Shown here: positions 53,935-64,000 of the stretch, piece by piece
How the letters are laid out: each line of letters opens with the position of its first letter
Position numbering within the stretch: position 1 is the stretch's first letter
From: Peronospora farinosa
Taxonomy: Eukaryota; Oomycota; Peronosporomycetes; Peronosporales; Peronosporaceae
Assembly: GCA_947646735.1 (NCBI GenBank)
Contig: CANTFK010000838.1
Coordinates: 248,001-312,000 of the forward strand
Direction: 5' to 3'
DNA length: 64,000 bases
Made by a program: the position numbers and the translations under genes
The notes under the pieces: model-generated
Database searches by the model: none
What the model was told of the DNA's origin: nothing
The model's input: only the letters and a program-made list of their open reading frames with translations

Positions 53935-55398
53935 ATGGTAGAAGGCGTAGAGCTCTCGGATTCCGTAGTGCGTTCCTACAGTGTTGCGCGTAATTTTGCG
54001 CCTCAGGTAAATGACAAATTTATTGTATAAACACCGACACATTCTGTGCTACTCCATGTTTTTTTCTTTCTATAAGGTCGTCTGAACTTGCTACTTTGTC
54101 TATTGCACAGGAAGATGAAGCAGTCTCAAATCTGCAGATCACGTCGCTGGATTTTCATCGCAATGGAGAGCGATGTGTTACAAGTCGCACTGATGGCGTT
54201 ATGACTATGATTAATTGTCTGAGTGGCACGTATGTCGTATGGTCTTTGAAAAGGTGTCATATTTGAAGAACAACACGCTGATATGTGATTATTTGCTCTG
54301 GTTAGAGTCGCCAAGACGATCTTGACCAAGCGATACGGTGTCGGCATTGTCCGGTTCACCCATCATTTAGATTGCGTGATCTTTTCCTCATCTAATAGTG
54401 CCAATGATAGTACGTATACTAAAGTTGTCTTGCACTGAAAGGAGATTGATGGATGACGTTTTGTTGTTGCTGGTGTTTGTGGACAGACCGCATTCGGTAT
54501 CATTCGTTCTTCGACAACAAGTTTCTTCGATACTACACTGGTCACACGGACAAGTAAGTTTATTGTATTCGATGCAAGATTGTAGTGAATAGAACACTAA
54601 GCTTGTGCTTGCATGATGATAGAGTCACGTCGCTTATGATGCACCCCACTGCGGACCAATTCATCTCTGCTGGATTGGACGGCACGATTCGTTTATGGGA
54701 TATTCGCAATTCGGACACCTCGGTGCGTCAAGGTCTGCACCTGAAAACAGAAATGGTATTGAAATAACTGGGTGGCAAGTTTCGTTGTATGTATGTAGGC
54801 TATCGTTCGAACCGACCACTTGCCAGTCTCGCACATCTGCGCTGCCTATGACCGAGAGGGTGTTGTATTTGGTGTGTACACGGACGATCACTTGATCCGC
54901 ATGTACGATGCAAGAAACTATCAGGAAGGACCGTTCGCCAAGTTTTCTCTATATGATGCGTCAATTCTTGAGGCTGTTGAGCCATACCTCGCTCAAATGC
55001 AGGCTCCGAACTTGAACGCAAAAAAGCTTCATGCACTCGACCTCAAGTTTAGTCCTGATGGAAACCAGTTGCTTGTTACGACAAATCGCGGCGTGTTTAT
55101 TCACCTAGATGCGTTTGAGGGCAAACTGCTGCATCTCTTCAAAGAGCATGAACTCACCCAGAATCAGCCTAACGACCTTCGGCTTGGAGGCTGCTACTCA
55201 GCTGATGGTGCATATGTAGTCACCGGGGTGGAGGATGGCCGAGTGTATTTCTACAAGAGCTCTACCGGACAGTTCGTGCACGCGCTTCCTCAAGGACACA
55301 ATGGTCCAGTTGTGGACTTGCAATGGAACCCAAAGCGTCACCTTCTAGCTAGTGCTGGAGGCAACTCAACGGTCCTGTGGTCAGCTACAGAAATGTAA
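53935..55398 (+). CDS. WDR82: WDR82/Swd2 WD40 protein
   Basis: Six exons: 53935-54006, 54111-54229, 54306-54409, 54487-54553, 54623-54722, 54799-55398; phases agree, 353 aa. It starts MVEGVELSDSVVRSYSVARNF and carries WD repeats with the sequence pattern of WDR82: NLQITSLDFHRNGERCVTS, KFLRYYTGHTDKVTSLMMHP, FISAGLDGTIRLWDIRN, then a long block without introns and a last repeat HNGPVVDLQWNPKRHLLAS. WDR82/Swd2 is the subunit shared by the SET1/COMPASS H3K4 methyltransferase and the PNUTS-PP1 termination phosphatase in the nucleus. The order of repeats and the YYTGHTDKV motif separate it from other WD40 proteins. Confidence 0.9.
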
Positions 55399-56134
55399 AC
55401 ATCAAACAGAATGAAAATTTTGGCAGTCCATCTCGCTCGTGATTGTAGCTTTGTAAAGACTGCTTCTCGGTTCTCTAGAATGTGTTACACTACTACCTAG
55501 TGATACTTATAAGCTTGATGTAGTCGAACCATTCAAACAAAGTGCTACCAGCTTCATCACTCACTCGTTTGTTACCGCAATATAAGGATGAAGTCGCGAT
55601 TGTTGCTTGTTAATAGACGCTGTCAGGAAAGCGTCGACGACGGCTATTCTTTGCCACAACGCTATGGATTCGCTGATGTAAATGAGAATTTCAGCATATC
55701 TCCTAGCCAACAATCACTGGCAAAGCTCGTGCGTCTTGCCCTTACAGGATGTTCCGGTCGACAAAACCTTGTAGCACAGACTAGGGTGACTTAGCGTAGT
55801 GTTTATCGATACTACCGAATCATAGTCCCGGCCACGCTGACTGCTGAACAGCGAGAGAATAAGTACTCTAGCAGCTCTGATGAAAATCCGAGTTATTTCT
55901 TACAGGCTTCCTAGAGCGGCAGTTTCGTGCTACAACTTGTTTGCTTTGCCTCCGCTGACAACCTTGTCATTTTCTATCTATTCCAATTTGACGCAGTAGT
56001 GGTGGGCGGTCTTTCATCACGCTACATTCTGACGCATCTACAGTCCACATCATTCGAAAATTGTCAAAGCAAACTAACCTGGACGAGCAACACTACTACA
56101 TATGTATTGATTAAGCAACGAGATTGCTTCCATT
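55399..56134. other. intergenic region between convergent genes
   Basis: About 740 bp. Frames on the + strand have no family features. The left 300 bp include the presumed WDR82 3' UTR and a poly-A-favourable AT stretch. No RNA gene seen. Confidence 0.5.
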
Positions 56135-57250
56135 TCATCTACATTTGTGGATGCTGCACGTTTCTTCCGAGTGTCTAGCGAATAGACGAAAGGGTATTGA
56201 GCTAGACTTCGCGACGCTTAGGTGACACGCGTAGATTCGAGTGCATATTTCCGCGCTGTCAGTGCAACTTTGAGTCTTTTTTTCGCCTGGATGCTGGTGC
56301 TTGCCCTTCTTCACGATCAAATTGCCGATGGACTGCCGTTGATACTGGGATCTGCTGGGAGTTTCCTGTGTTACCCACGGGTGCTGCAACGCTGCCGTCA
56401 CCGACAGTCTCGATTTGGGGTTCACCTCAAGAAGACCAACAAGTAGGTCGACACACGCGGCTGGTACTTGCGATAAGACACCAGTCTCCTTAAGAGCGAA
56501 GGCTGTACCGCATTCAATCATCCGAGCGAAAAGCTTGTCGCTGTCAGTTGACGGACGTCGTATTAAAGCACGCTTGGTACACAATGTCCAAAGGATGACA
56601 CCAAGCGACCAGACATCGGCTTGACGCGCATCGTCTACTTCCGTTCGAGCAAACAGTTCTGGTGCCGCATAGGCCTCTTTGGCAACTTGAATAACCTGAA
56701 CACTTGGTCGGTCGTGCTTGAATCGCTGAGCATGACCTAGATCTCCCACCTTGACGATACCAGATGCCGTGACAAAAACATTTTCCGGCGACAAGTCCAA
56801 GTGTGCAATTCCGGCGTTGTGTAGGGCTTGTACTCCCCGAAGCATGGCGGTGAAAACACCACGTCTACCTGCATCGGTGCAAGTCATTATAAAAGAGCTA
56901 TGAGGCGAGACACCTGCCGTTAGCAGTCGAAGTTCCTGTTGCATGATGTCAAGCAAATCTCCGCGAGCACAGTGTTCGTATAGTAGGTGAAGTCTCTCTC
57001 CTTGAAACGAATGTCGTTCCAATTGCACGATATGCTCGACATCCCGAAGCGAAAGGTGAAGATCCAATTCCTTTAGTGCTGCGGCACTTGCATTGCGACC
57101 GTCAGACGTATACGAGGTCATAAGCGTATGCTTGTCGATGAAAAGTCGACCTGAAGTAGGACATTCTACCAGATCCACACATTGAACACAGCCGAGACTT
57201 CCTTGAATCCGCGACCGCAACTTCGACGAGGCTACGGTGACCGGAGCCAT
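56135..57250 (-). CDS. divergent serine/threonine protein kinase
   Basis: Single exon, 371 aa. The kinase core is present: HLDLSPENVFV (catalytic loop with HLD instead of HRD), VGDLGHAQRF (DLG instead of DFG), YAAPELFARTEVDDARQADVWSLGVILWTL (APE and D-x-W-S-x-G) and SRLSVTAALQHPWV. The P-loop and VAIK lysine region are hard to recognise: IQGSLGCVQCV has only some of the glycines. Basic residues follow the kinase domain and the C-terminus is Ser/Cys-rich. Activity is uncertain because of the changed motifs. The family is nearest to CAMK/ULK-like or oomycete-expanded kinases. Confidence 0.78.
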   Translation of the reverse strand: MAPVTVASSKLRSRIQGSLGCVQCVDLVECPTSGRLFIDKHTLMTSYTSDGRNASAAALKELDLHLSLRDVEHIVQLERHSFQGERLHLLYEHCARGDLLDIMQQELRLLTAGVSPHSSFIMTCTDAGRRGVFTAMLRGVQALHNAGIAHLDLSPENVFVTASGIVKVGDLGHAQRFKHDRPSVQVIQVAKEAYAAPELFARTEVDDARQADVWSLGVILWTLCTKRALIRRPSTDSDKLFARMIECGTAFALKETGVLSQVPAACVDLLVGLLEVNPKSRLSVTAALQHPWVTQETPSRSQYQRQSIGNLIVKKGKHQHPGEKKTQSCTDSAEICTRIYACHLSVAKSSSIPFRLFARHSEETCSIHKCR

Positions 57251-57341
57251 TGAGGCAGGATAGTATGATAACCTTCACTAACTCTTACGGCGCTTTTACA
57301 ACTGGAGTCACCAACGGCTGGCGCGGTTACCTACCAAATAA

Positions 57342-57392
57342 CGGACGGTATGTTGCGACCCGTAGTTTTTAAAAGTCGCACCATACCGTCCG
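57342..57392. repeat. inverted repeat, 18-bp arms with one mismatch
   Basis: Arms 57342-57359 (cggacggtatgttgcgac) and 57375-57392 pair with one mismatch around a 15-bp loop. A hairpin or cruciform could form. A second hairpin of the same arm length lies just to the right. Confidence 0.75.
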
Positions 57393-57414
57393 CGACTCGT
57401 AGGTTTGGACGTTG

Positions 57415-57483
57415 TGTACAGTGATTACAGAGGTTTACCAGTTGCAAGTATGTTCACTGACAAATCTCTGCAATCACTGTACA
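57415..57483. repeat. inverted repeat, 18-bp arms with one mismatch
   Basis: Arms 57415-57432 (tgtacagtgattacagag) and 57466-57483 pair with one mismatch around a 33-bp loop. It begins 23 bp after the first hairpin. The arms of the two hairpins are unrelated in sequence. Confidence 0.75.
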
Positions 57484-58870
57484 AAAATGCCAGCTGTATG
57501 GCTGCAGCAGCAGCACATGCCCACAAGAGAGCTGTGTCCCTAGTGCATGGAGCCATGTTTATTCATTGATGCATTTAAACTTGAAGTATTGTCCATGGAC
57601 CATACGTATATTTATATATTTGCTTGTCTATCATCGCGCAGCAGCAGCTGATTCAATGAAATGGACAGTATCCACTTGTTGCAGCACTCGACATTAGCGT
57701 CTACACTTGTACTCTAATTACGTGGTTTTTCTTCTTGCCAATGCATTGTCGATGCTAAATTAAAGAGCTCTAGAAACGGACGGTGCGAGTGAAAAGTAGC
57801 GTATGCTTGTCGCTAGAAGCATGATGACCAGCAATCTGCTCCAGACTGTCCATCCGGTCGTCCGCTGGTCATCACGGTTTCGTTAGCAGCCGGATTTCTG
57901 TAGTGTATTCACCCTAGTTATAATGAACAAAAGTGCTTACTAATCTGCTCCAACTTTTGCGTCGCCGGACAATAATTCTAACTCAATGCAAGAGTCTTTA
58001 GCGACAGAATGCTAGAGAATCTACTTCGTGGAGTATATTTGTGAAGATCAAGACAATCGTAATGTGCATACAATAACAGATCTCGAAGAGAATGGGCACT
58101 TTTGCTTCAATATTGCTAAGTGAGACTATCTGGCAGATTGCTGCAAGCTTTTATGACCCAGTCTACTTCCTGCATTGGTTGTCGCAGTGTAAAAATGATA
58201 CAGGCGCTCTTGGATGCGTATCAAGTACGTTCGTACTTGACAAACAAGCAGCACTTTTGTTTTCATAGATATTGCGTATTCTTATCCAGATTTCTGACGA
58301 CTCAAATGCATAATGTTGACAGCAAAGGACAATAAATGACAAATGCTATATTGTAGTTAGCAGAAAAAGACAAAATAATTTTCGTTTTTATAATTTGTTT
58401 ACATTTACGCAAGTGTTGATGTGGGTTTCGTATGGTGATACTTAGAAACAATAAGAACATGCTTGATAACGATGTCATAGAGGATAGTTTATGGATATTG
58501 CTATATTTATTAAAAGGAGTCGCTCTGTGTGATGCATGATCGCAAGAGTTGCATTGAAGATGCGAAAGGTCAGTATCGGGCACACTGAGTTTCAGTATGC
58601 AGCGAAAGGAGAGAAGCGGACGACGTACGGCAGCAGTCGCGATGGTGTGTGCGACGCCGTGAGCAGTCACGATGGCGTGGTGTGAGAAGTCGCGACGAGT
58701 GGAAGGATCGCGTGCCTGTTGGATCGTATGGTGCGAGCGCAGTGAGAAGGTTAGTGAAGAGCTAGCGAGCGAGAGAGACCTGTGTAATGAATGACAGAAT
58801 CCAATTTGCCTCCTACATCGAACAATATTCACATCCTTTTATCTTAAGTTCACACCATTTCCCAAGATCC
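57484..58870. other. AT-rich intergenic region before the Copia remnants
   Basis: About 1.4 kb with no gene. It includes a patch at 58625-58700 with repeated 'agtcgcgatgg' / 'agtcacgatgg' units and purine-rich flanks (cgagcgagagagacc). This could be the 5' leader of the adjacent retroelement. A TGTTGATG-type LTR start near 58416 is possible but unproven. Confidence 0.45.
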
Positions 58871-58914
58871 CTAAACCACTTTCTTTATGTCGCACCCGTT
58901 TACACCGACCCCGT

Positions 58915-59120
58915 TATTGCATACGAAGCGTCGTTCAATGAACGCCAAAAAATGTTCGAATATTTTGGCTGCTTGGTCCTTGCTCTTGGCCAAGAATACA
59001 CGACAGGAGTTGCTTTTGTCAACAAAGTCGACCAAGTAGCGGTTGTCCAAGCGGTCCTTCGGCATCAGAGGACCCTTAGGTCCGAGCAAATAGCTTCCCC
59101 GATGCGCTCAATTGGCGAAT
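58915..59120 (-). pseudogene. inverted fragment of Copia integrase core
   Basis: On the minus strand it reads SPIERIGEAICSDL, then after a one-base shift LMPKDRLDNRYLVDFVD and CRVFLAKSKDQAAKIFEHFL. It corresponds part by part to the integrase of element 2 on the + strand (SPIDRIEGVICSD; TPKDRLINRYMINFVD; CRVFLSRTKDAAAKKFEHFF). The rest of this element's integrase (RTDRGGEYRNVDLFC) resumes on the + strand at 59124, so the piece is flipped in place. Similarity stops after FIERRFVC near 58915. Confidence 0.8.
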
Positions 59121-59123
59121 TCG

Positions 59124-61460
59124 CGTACCGATAGAGGAGGTGAATATAGAAACGTCGATCTATTCTGCCAGACGACCGGTGTCGCACGTTAAATCAGCGA
59201 AGCGCGTAATCAGACAAGCAACGGCAAGGCAGAACGAATGCACAGAACTGTGCTGAACATGGCGAGGGCGATGATTCTTGCGTGCAACATGCCGCTCTGC
59301 TTCTAGGGTGACACTGTCAACTTTGCGACTTACCTTTTTGGATCGCAAAGCTACAAGCGCGAACGAGCGATGTGCATCTCCGTACGAAGTGCTGACGAAG
59401 ACCGCGCCATATCTGCGTGACATCGTCGTTTTCGGGTTTGATGTGCGACGTACGACGAGACCCGGGGAAGATTTGCTGGCGCCGCAATCGGATAAAGAGC
59501 AGATCATCGACCGCAACGATGAGTTAAAATGGTACCGAGTGTACTTTCCGAATAGAAACATCATCACCAAGATGGCGCACGTGAAGAACATCGCAACGCT
59601 GTCAGTAGACAAAACGAACGACTGCTGTGCAAAAGCAGTGACCCTGTCGTGCGCAGAGACGCCGTAAGTGCGACAAACCCGAACCCGTCACAACGAAGAA
59701 GCAACGGAAGCGACGCAGTCGAGCATCGAAAGCAGAAGCGGAACTGCGCAGACAAAGTCGAAGAAAAAACAGTGGCAGCGACAGCCGCACGCGACACGTG
59801 GTGCTGCCAAGCGCGCAGGAGTAGCGGAAAAGCTGGAGGATCCGATGGCGATACCCGACGTCGTCAACCTCGCGTATGAGAAGGACCCGACTAACTATGC
59901 AGAAGCAATGCTTAGTTTGAAGCGCGCAGAGTGAGAGGTCGCAATGCGCGAGGAGATTAGCGCGCTCCAAGACAATGGAGTCTGGCTCGTGACAAAGAAA
60001 AGTGTAGGATCGAGCCCGCTGCACTCTAAATGGGTCTATAACACCAATACAGGAGCCGAAGGCATGCTGAAACGATACAAAGCACGACTTGTTGCGTGGG
60101 GCAACGAGCAAGTGCTAGGCGTAGATTACAGTCTTACGTTCGCGGCGGTGATAGACATCAGCAATGTCAAGGTGGTGCTAGCGCTCGCGGCATTTTAAGG
60201 TGTGCTGGACAAACATGTCGACATTCCAACGCGTACGTAAAGGCGGGCAAGGAAGCCCACCTCGAAATTTGCTTGTAAGTGCCGCGCGGGTTGAACGTGT
60301 CCGACGACACACTGCGCGAGCTATGCTCCGCGAGCTCTGGTGAGGTCGTCCTCGAGCTTTGCTATAACCTGTATGTCTTGAAGCAAGTGGAACGCCTTTA
60401 GAGCCAGCTGATCCATTGCGCGGCTTACGGACGCTGGGTTTGTTTGGTGTGTTACCGACATGTGCTTATACTTTCGACGTGACGACGAAGGACTTGTTGT
60501 ACGTCTATGATTAATAAATTTGATACGGGCACGAGCGCCGCGGTAGTGGAAAAGCTATTAAAGGGTCTGTCGACGCTGAAGATAGAGGACTTGGGCCGCG
60601 TGCACAAACATTTTGGCATGCGCGTCGAGCTTGGCGACGAAGGCAGCTACCGCATTGATCAAGAAGAAGCGATCAGCGAACTACTGCGTGCGCATGACAT
60701 CACCTATGCCAACACGATGAAGGCGCCAATTGGTGGTGAGTGCTACGAGGTGCTGATCGATGATGCTGTGCTGCTAGAGACAACGAGCGCGAGCGGCGGT
60801 TCGAGGATCAAGGCATTCCAGGCACTCGTGGGTAGCTTTTTGTATGTGGCGCGATGCACACGTCCAGACGTGGCATTTGCCTTTCCTAAGGCGACACCAC
60901 ATACGCACGAACCGCGCCTCCACAACTGAAAGCTTTCGAAGCGGATCGTCAGGTACCTTACGGGCACCGCGACGCTCAAGCTCACGATGGCGCCTTCTCA
61001 AGTGAGCCGTTCCGTGCTACCTTTGGAGACGTACAGCGCCGCCGACTTCGCGGCCGACAAGGCCGACCGCAAGTCGCACACCAAAGGAGTGGTGCCTTTG
61101 AATGGCATGGTAGTATTATGGTGCGCCCAAAATGCAAAGCGGCGTATCGCTATCTACCATGGAGGTGGAGGTCGTGGCTTCAAGCGAGGTCGCGCGCGAG
61201 ATCATTGGCCTGCGGCAGAATTTGATGGATATTGGCATGGCGCTGGTGGTTACCATGCTCCCGCATGTCGAGAACCAGGCTGCCATTAGACAAATATAAG
61301 GGTGAAGCGTCGAAGAGCAAGTCGAATGCACATCGACGTACGCCACAAGTTTGTAGTCCGCTCCGAGCTTATGCTCGCGGATCTGACGGCGAAAGCGATG
61401 GACGCTGTCAAGCTCGGTACGCAACGCGGCTTGATGAGCATGGCGTAAGATCTACTGCAA
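59124..61460 (+). pseudogene. Copia pol remnant: integrase C-term, reverse transcriptase, RNase H
   Basis: Fragments across frames: RTDRGGEYRNVDLFC; AERMHRTVLNMARAMILAC; SPYEVLTKTAPYLRDIVVFG; EEISALQDNGVWLV; SKWVYNTNTGAEGMLKRYKA (RT fingers); LGRVHKHFGMRVEL; ARCTRPDVAFA; TMEVEVVASSEVA (RNase H); and HIDVRHKFVV with LADLTAKAMD at the end. The YVDD catalytic box is destroyed (VYD then stop). In-frame stops replace expected Trp at 59304, 59932, 60196, 60399 and 60927; frameshifts occur near 60235 and elsewhere. Not functional. Confidence 0.88.
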
Positions 61461-61523
61461 CTGGAGAAGCGCGGTGCACGAGAAGCTAGAGGAGCGCTGT
61501 GCGATGACGGGGCACGAGTGGCA

Positions 61524-61748
61524 TGTTGGAAGGCAAGCTTCAAGATGAAGATCCATTAATCTGGTACAGACTGATTGTGTATAATCATGTTTACGCCGAA
61601 CAACTGTGTGGGGTTTCATTATATGATTTATTTTATTATATAGACTTCAAGCTAAGCTAGCTAGAAAAATAACGAACCAAATATCGCTCTCTCTTTTGCA
61701 TCTAAAATGTGTGTGCTATTGTTGTCCTTTTTGTTCAACTTCTAAAAG
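61524..61748 (+). repeat. probable Copia LTR shared between two internal regions
   Basis: It begins TGTTGGAAGG directly after a purine-rich stretch that follows the RNase H end of element 1, as 3' LTRs of Copia elements do. It ends about 225 bp later in front of aaggttatgagccca, which resembles the GGTTATGGGCCC-type primer-binding site (tRNA-iMet fragment) of copia. Gag of element 2 then starts. The exact right boundary is not certain. Confidence 0.5.
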
Positions 61749-61751
61749 GTT

Positions 61752-63060
61752 ATGAGCCCAATGGAGGCATCACACGGAGGCACTACACGCGAAGGTGTGC
61801 ATGCGCAAGCAGATCCCGCCACCGGTTTCGGAGGGACCGGTAGAGCCGAAGATCTAAAGGAGAATAGCAATCCCGGAAACGTCCATGCGGTGGGCGTTAC
61901 CAACAACAGGAATGATAATGTGTCAGAGCTTCTGGTCTTCATGAGAGGGATGACTGGGCTTCTGGATAGGCTCGAGACGTCGCAGGAGAAGATAGTGGAA
62001 GAAATGATGGGCGTGGAAGAAATATGGATACACTCATGACTCCGGCCATTAATTCAAGTTTGTTTGCATCAACCATTGAAAAGGGAACAGGATTCATATG
62101 GATAGCTTGGATGGGTCGCCCCATACGCCAGTTACGACTCCGAGGAGACCGGTGGAATCGCCAAGATAATTTGGATATGAACAGGCTGGATATGGAGGAC
62201 CACGGCAGAAAAATGAGTGTCATATTGCCCAAGGTCAAGATGTTCACGGTTTGCCGCCTGGATTAGATGCGCGTGGACATATGCAAGGACAAGATAAAAA
62301 AAATGAACAAGCACAAGGGTACCGATCTCAATTCAGATACCCAGATGCAAGAGAGAAGAAACTCGGAATTCGCCCTTTTAATGTTCGAAAACTTTACAAA
62401 GGCCTTGGTTCTGATTTTTTGGAATGGAGTGGAAGATTTGAGCGCCAAGTTTTATTGGCACAATCGTCTTGTGGTTTTCTGTGGCCGGAGGATGTTAAAA
62501 TTGATTTACTTGGTTTATACCTCTCTAGTACTGCAGAGAGGTATTATAACAGTCAGGTTGCGTTGTGGTGGAGCCAATTACCCACTTTACAGTACGTCAT
62601 GGAAAAATTGCTGGAGTCATTCAAGACCAGTATCACGCCGGCCCATGCAATGCGATTATTTACCCAGCCGTAGGATCCAAACGGAATTGGCCAGAGCATT
62701 ATGTGTATCTAACGGCCATCGCTGAGGTTACCGGAAATGGTGGAGACTATTTGGCTTTGACAATATCGTTCAGTACGCTTCTACAGGAATTCAAACCGTC
62801 CTTTTGGCGAAAGGTGATCCTACTAGAAGTGATTACCTGGTGCAAGCCAAGAACTGGCTCACGTTGCCCAGTCTTACGAATTTAACGTGGGAAGGAAGAA
62901 GAATCTCGGCCAAGTTTGTTTGGTCCGTTTTGGGAAGACGTGGAAAGGAGATGCGCCGATGTCACTCTTGTAATGAGTTGGGCATATGCGAATTGCGTGT
63001 CTTCAACGAAAACACTCGCCCCAAGTATCATCCAATTTGTCACTGGCCGTCAATGACTTG
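61752..63060 (+). pseudogene. Copia element 2 gag remnant
   Basis: An ATG at 61752 opens a 95-codon frame, followed after shifts by SDFLEWSGRFERQVLLAQS, LYLSSTAERYYNSQ and SFKTSITPAHAMRLF (UBN2-type gag core). After a frameshift near 62670 it continues with WPEHYVYLTAIAEV, then in another frame NIVQYASTGIQTVLLAKGD and a damaged zinc knuckle CHSCNELG near 62960. At least four frame changes exist, so no full Gag can be made. Confidence 0.82.
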
Positions 63061-63081
63061 TCTGATGAATTAAAAGATGTT

Positions 63082-64000
63082 TGAATCTTAGACAGTGGAT
63101 CCAGCACACATTTGGTCAGTGATGAATCATGGCTTGATAATGTCGAATCCTATCAAGAAACATGTCTTCAACCCGATGACATGTCACTAAAAGTTTCCAA
63201 AAAGGGCTCGGTGACTATGATGGTTACGGCGGGTGGTATTGAAAGAGTGCTAAGGCTTAAGGAAGTTTATTTTGCCGAAGGCGTTAAGTGCAACTTGTAT
63301 CGTATGGAAACTTGGATTAAAAGGGCTACTCACTTGGATACAATGATACTCAACGCGTGCTAGCAGATATAAATTCTGGCAAGTTGCTTTTGACGTAAAA
63401 ATTTATTCGAAATGTTTTGGTGATTTCTTGTCGCGTGGAGAAAAGTACTATGAAAACTGCTGGTTCTATTATGTCAATATTGAATGTGGAAGCGAGCCGA
63501 CAGTGCCAGATGTCTGATGATGTTCATTAGGGTACTTTAATTTAAATTCACAAGCGTCTCGGATACTTGAGCTATGGTACCATTAAGTAATTGGCTCGCG
63601 ATCCATCCTCTGACATTTGTCTAACGGACAAGCGCCGAATCAATTATCTGCCTTGTGCGCAAGGAAAACAGACTAAAATCTGTCAGTCTATTAAGGATAG
63701 TGGTGGTCACTCACCCATCGATCGAATTGAAGGAGTCATCTGCTCGGACATTAAGCGTCCGAAGACTCCAAAAGATCGATTGATTAATCGTTACATGATT
63801 AATTTTGTCGATCAAAAGAGTAATTATTGTCGTGTGTTTCTTTCACGAACCAAGGATGCTGCGGCCAAGAAATTTGAGCATTTTTTTAATTTGTTTCGAG
63901 AAGAAATTTAATGCTAGAGTGCATGTACTTCGCACAGACTCAGGAGGGGGGAACCAGAATGTGGATCTTTTCTGCAAGGAGACGGGCGTATTGAGGCAAC
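63082..64000 (+). pseudogene. Copia element 2 protease and integrase remnant, continues past window
   Basis: The aspartic protease motif ILDSGSSTHLVSDESWL follows a stop (TGA at 63082) at the place of the expected Trp. GAG-pre-integrase parts (RLGYLSYGTIK; LPCAQGKQTKICQS) lead into the integrase SPIDRIEGVICSDI, KTPKDRLINRYMINFVDQKS and, after a shift, ARVHVLRTDSGGGNQNVDLF. The element runs off the right edge; its RT part is not in the window. Confidence 0.85.

Larger units (their letters stand above)
58871..61523 (+). mobile_element. degenerate Ty1/Copia retrotransposon 1 (rearranged, 5'-truncated)
   Basis: Recognisable in order: an integrase segment in inverse orientation, then integrase C-terminal part, reverse transcriptase and RNase H on the + strand, ending about 75 bp before an LTR-like start. 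No gag or protease part is seen to the left. Many stops and frameshifts remove coding capacity, so the element is non-autonomous and old. Confidence 0.85.

Noticed and set aside
58302..58832. Minus-strand frame of 176 codons left of the Copia remnants
   Set aside because: No gag, protease or other similarity; arises from repeated GC-rich words.

Overview
The window is nuclear DNA of a gene-dense, intron-bearing eukaryote, most likely a flagellated oomycete (Peronosporales-like stramenopile). The basis is: short GT-AG introns of about 50-110 bp; compact spacing with divergent and convergent gene pairs; a KRE6/SKN1-type glucan enzyme and a GH30 hydrolase typical of glucan walls; an intact dynein-arm assembly factor (DNAAF5), expected only where motile flagella persist; and degenerate Ty1/Copia elements. 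The species call is inference. I resolved exon boundaries by hand from reading frame, intron phase and family conservation.

Layout. 1-13.2 kb: 5' part of a KRE6-like GH16 protein (-), mitochondrial-type TypA/BipA GTPase (+), DNAAF5 (+), a small basic protein (-), PRA1-family protein (+), a 2.1 kb gene-free stretch, and a ChaC-like gamma-glutamylcyclotransferase (+). 13.8-25 kb: a FAIM-like protein with a DPF-rich tail (-), SAM50 (-) head to head with a SETD9-like SET protein (+), V-ATPase c'' (-) head to head with a PPIE-type RRM-only protein (+), a PX protein with CxxC pairs (+), and ribonucleotide reductase R2 (-). 25-41 kb: CTR9 (-) divergent from a 13-exon acidic nuclear-type protein whose 12 introns are all phase 1 (+), an LRR protein (-), MSH6 (-), ribosomal protein uL22/L17 (-) and a HIRIP3/CHZ-like histone chaperone (-). 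41-57 kb: ceramide synthase, a phosphotransferase-family kinase, a secreted GH30 hydrolase (all -), a poorly defined stretch with one weak small gene, a membrane-anchored PX protein (-), AP-4 epsilon (-) divergent from WDR82/Swd2 (+), and a protein kinase (-). 57-64 kb: two neighbouring 18-bp hairpins, then two decayed Copia elements on the + strand apparently joined through one LTR.

Themes. Chromatin and transcription are represented by CTR9 (Paf1 complex), WDR82 (COMPASS/PNUTS), the SETD9-like protein, the HIRIP3-like protein and perhaps the acidic multi-exon protein. DNA synthesis and repair are represented by R2 and MSH6, which share E2F-like upstream motifs. Membrane traffic is represented by AP-4 epsilon, PRA1, two PX proteins, the V-ATPase c'' subunit and the DPF-tailed FAIM-like protein. 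These genes do not form operons. No single novel system spans the window. The most unusual signals are the all-phase-1 intron gene, the run of Trp-to-stop changes in the Copia remnants, and an inverted integrase segment with a palindrome at its breakpoint.
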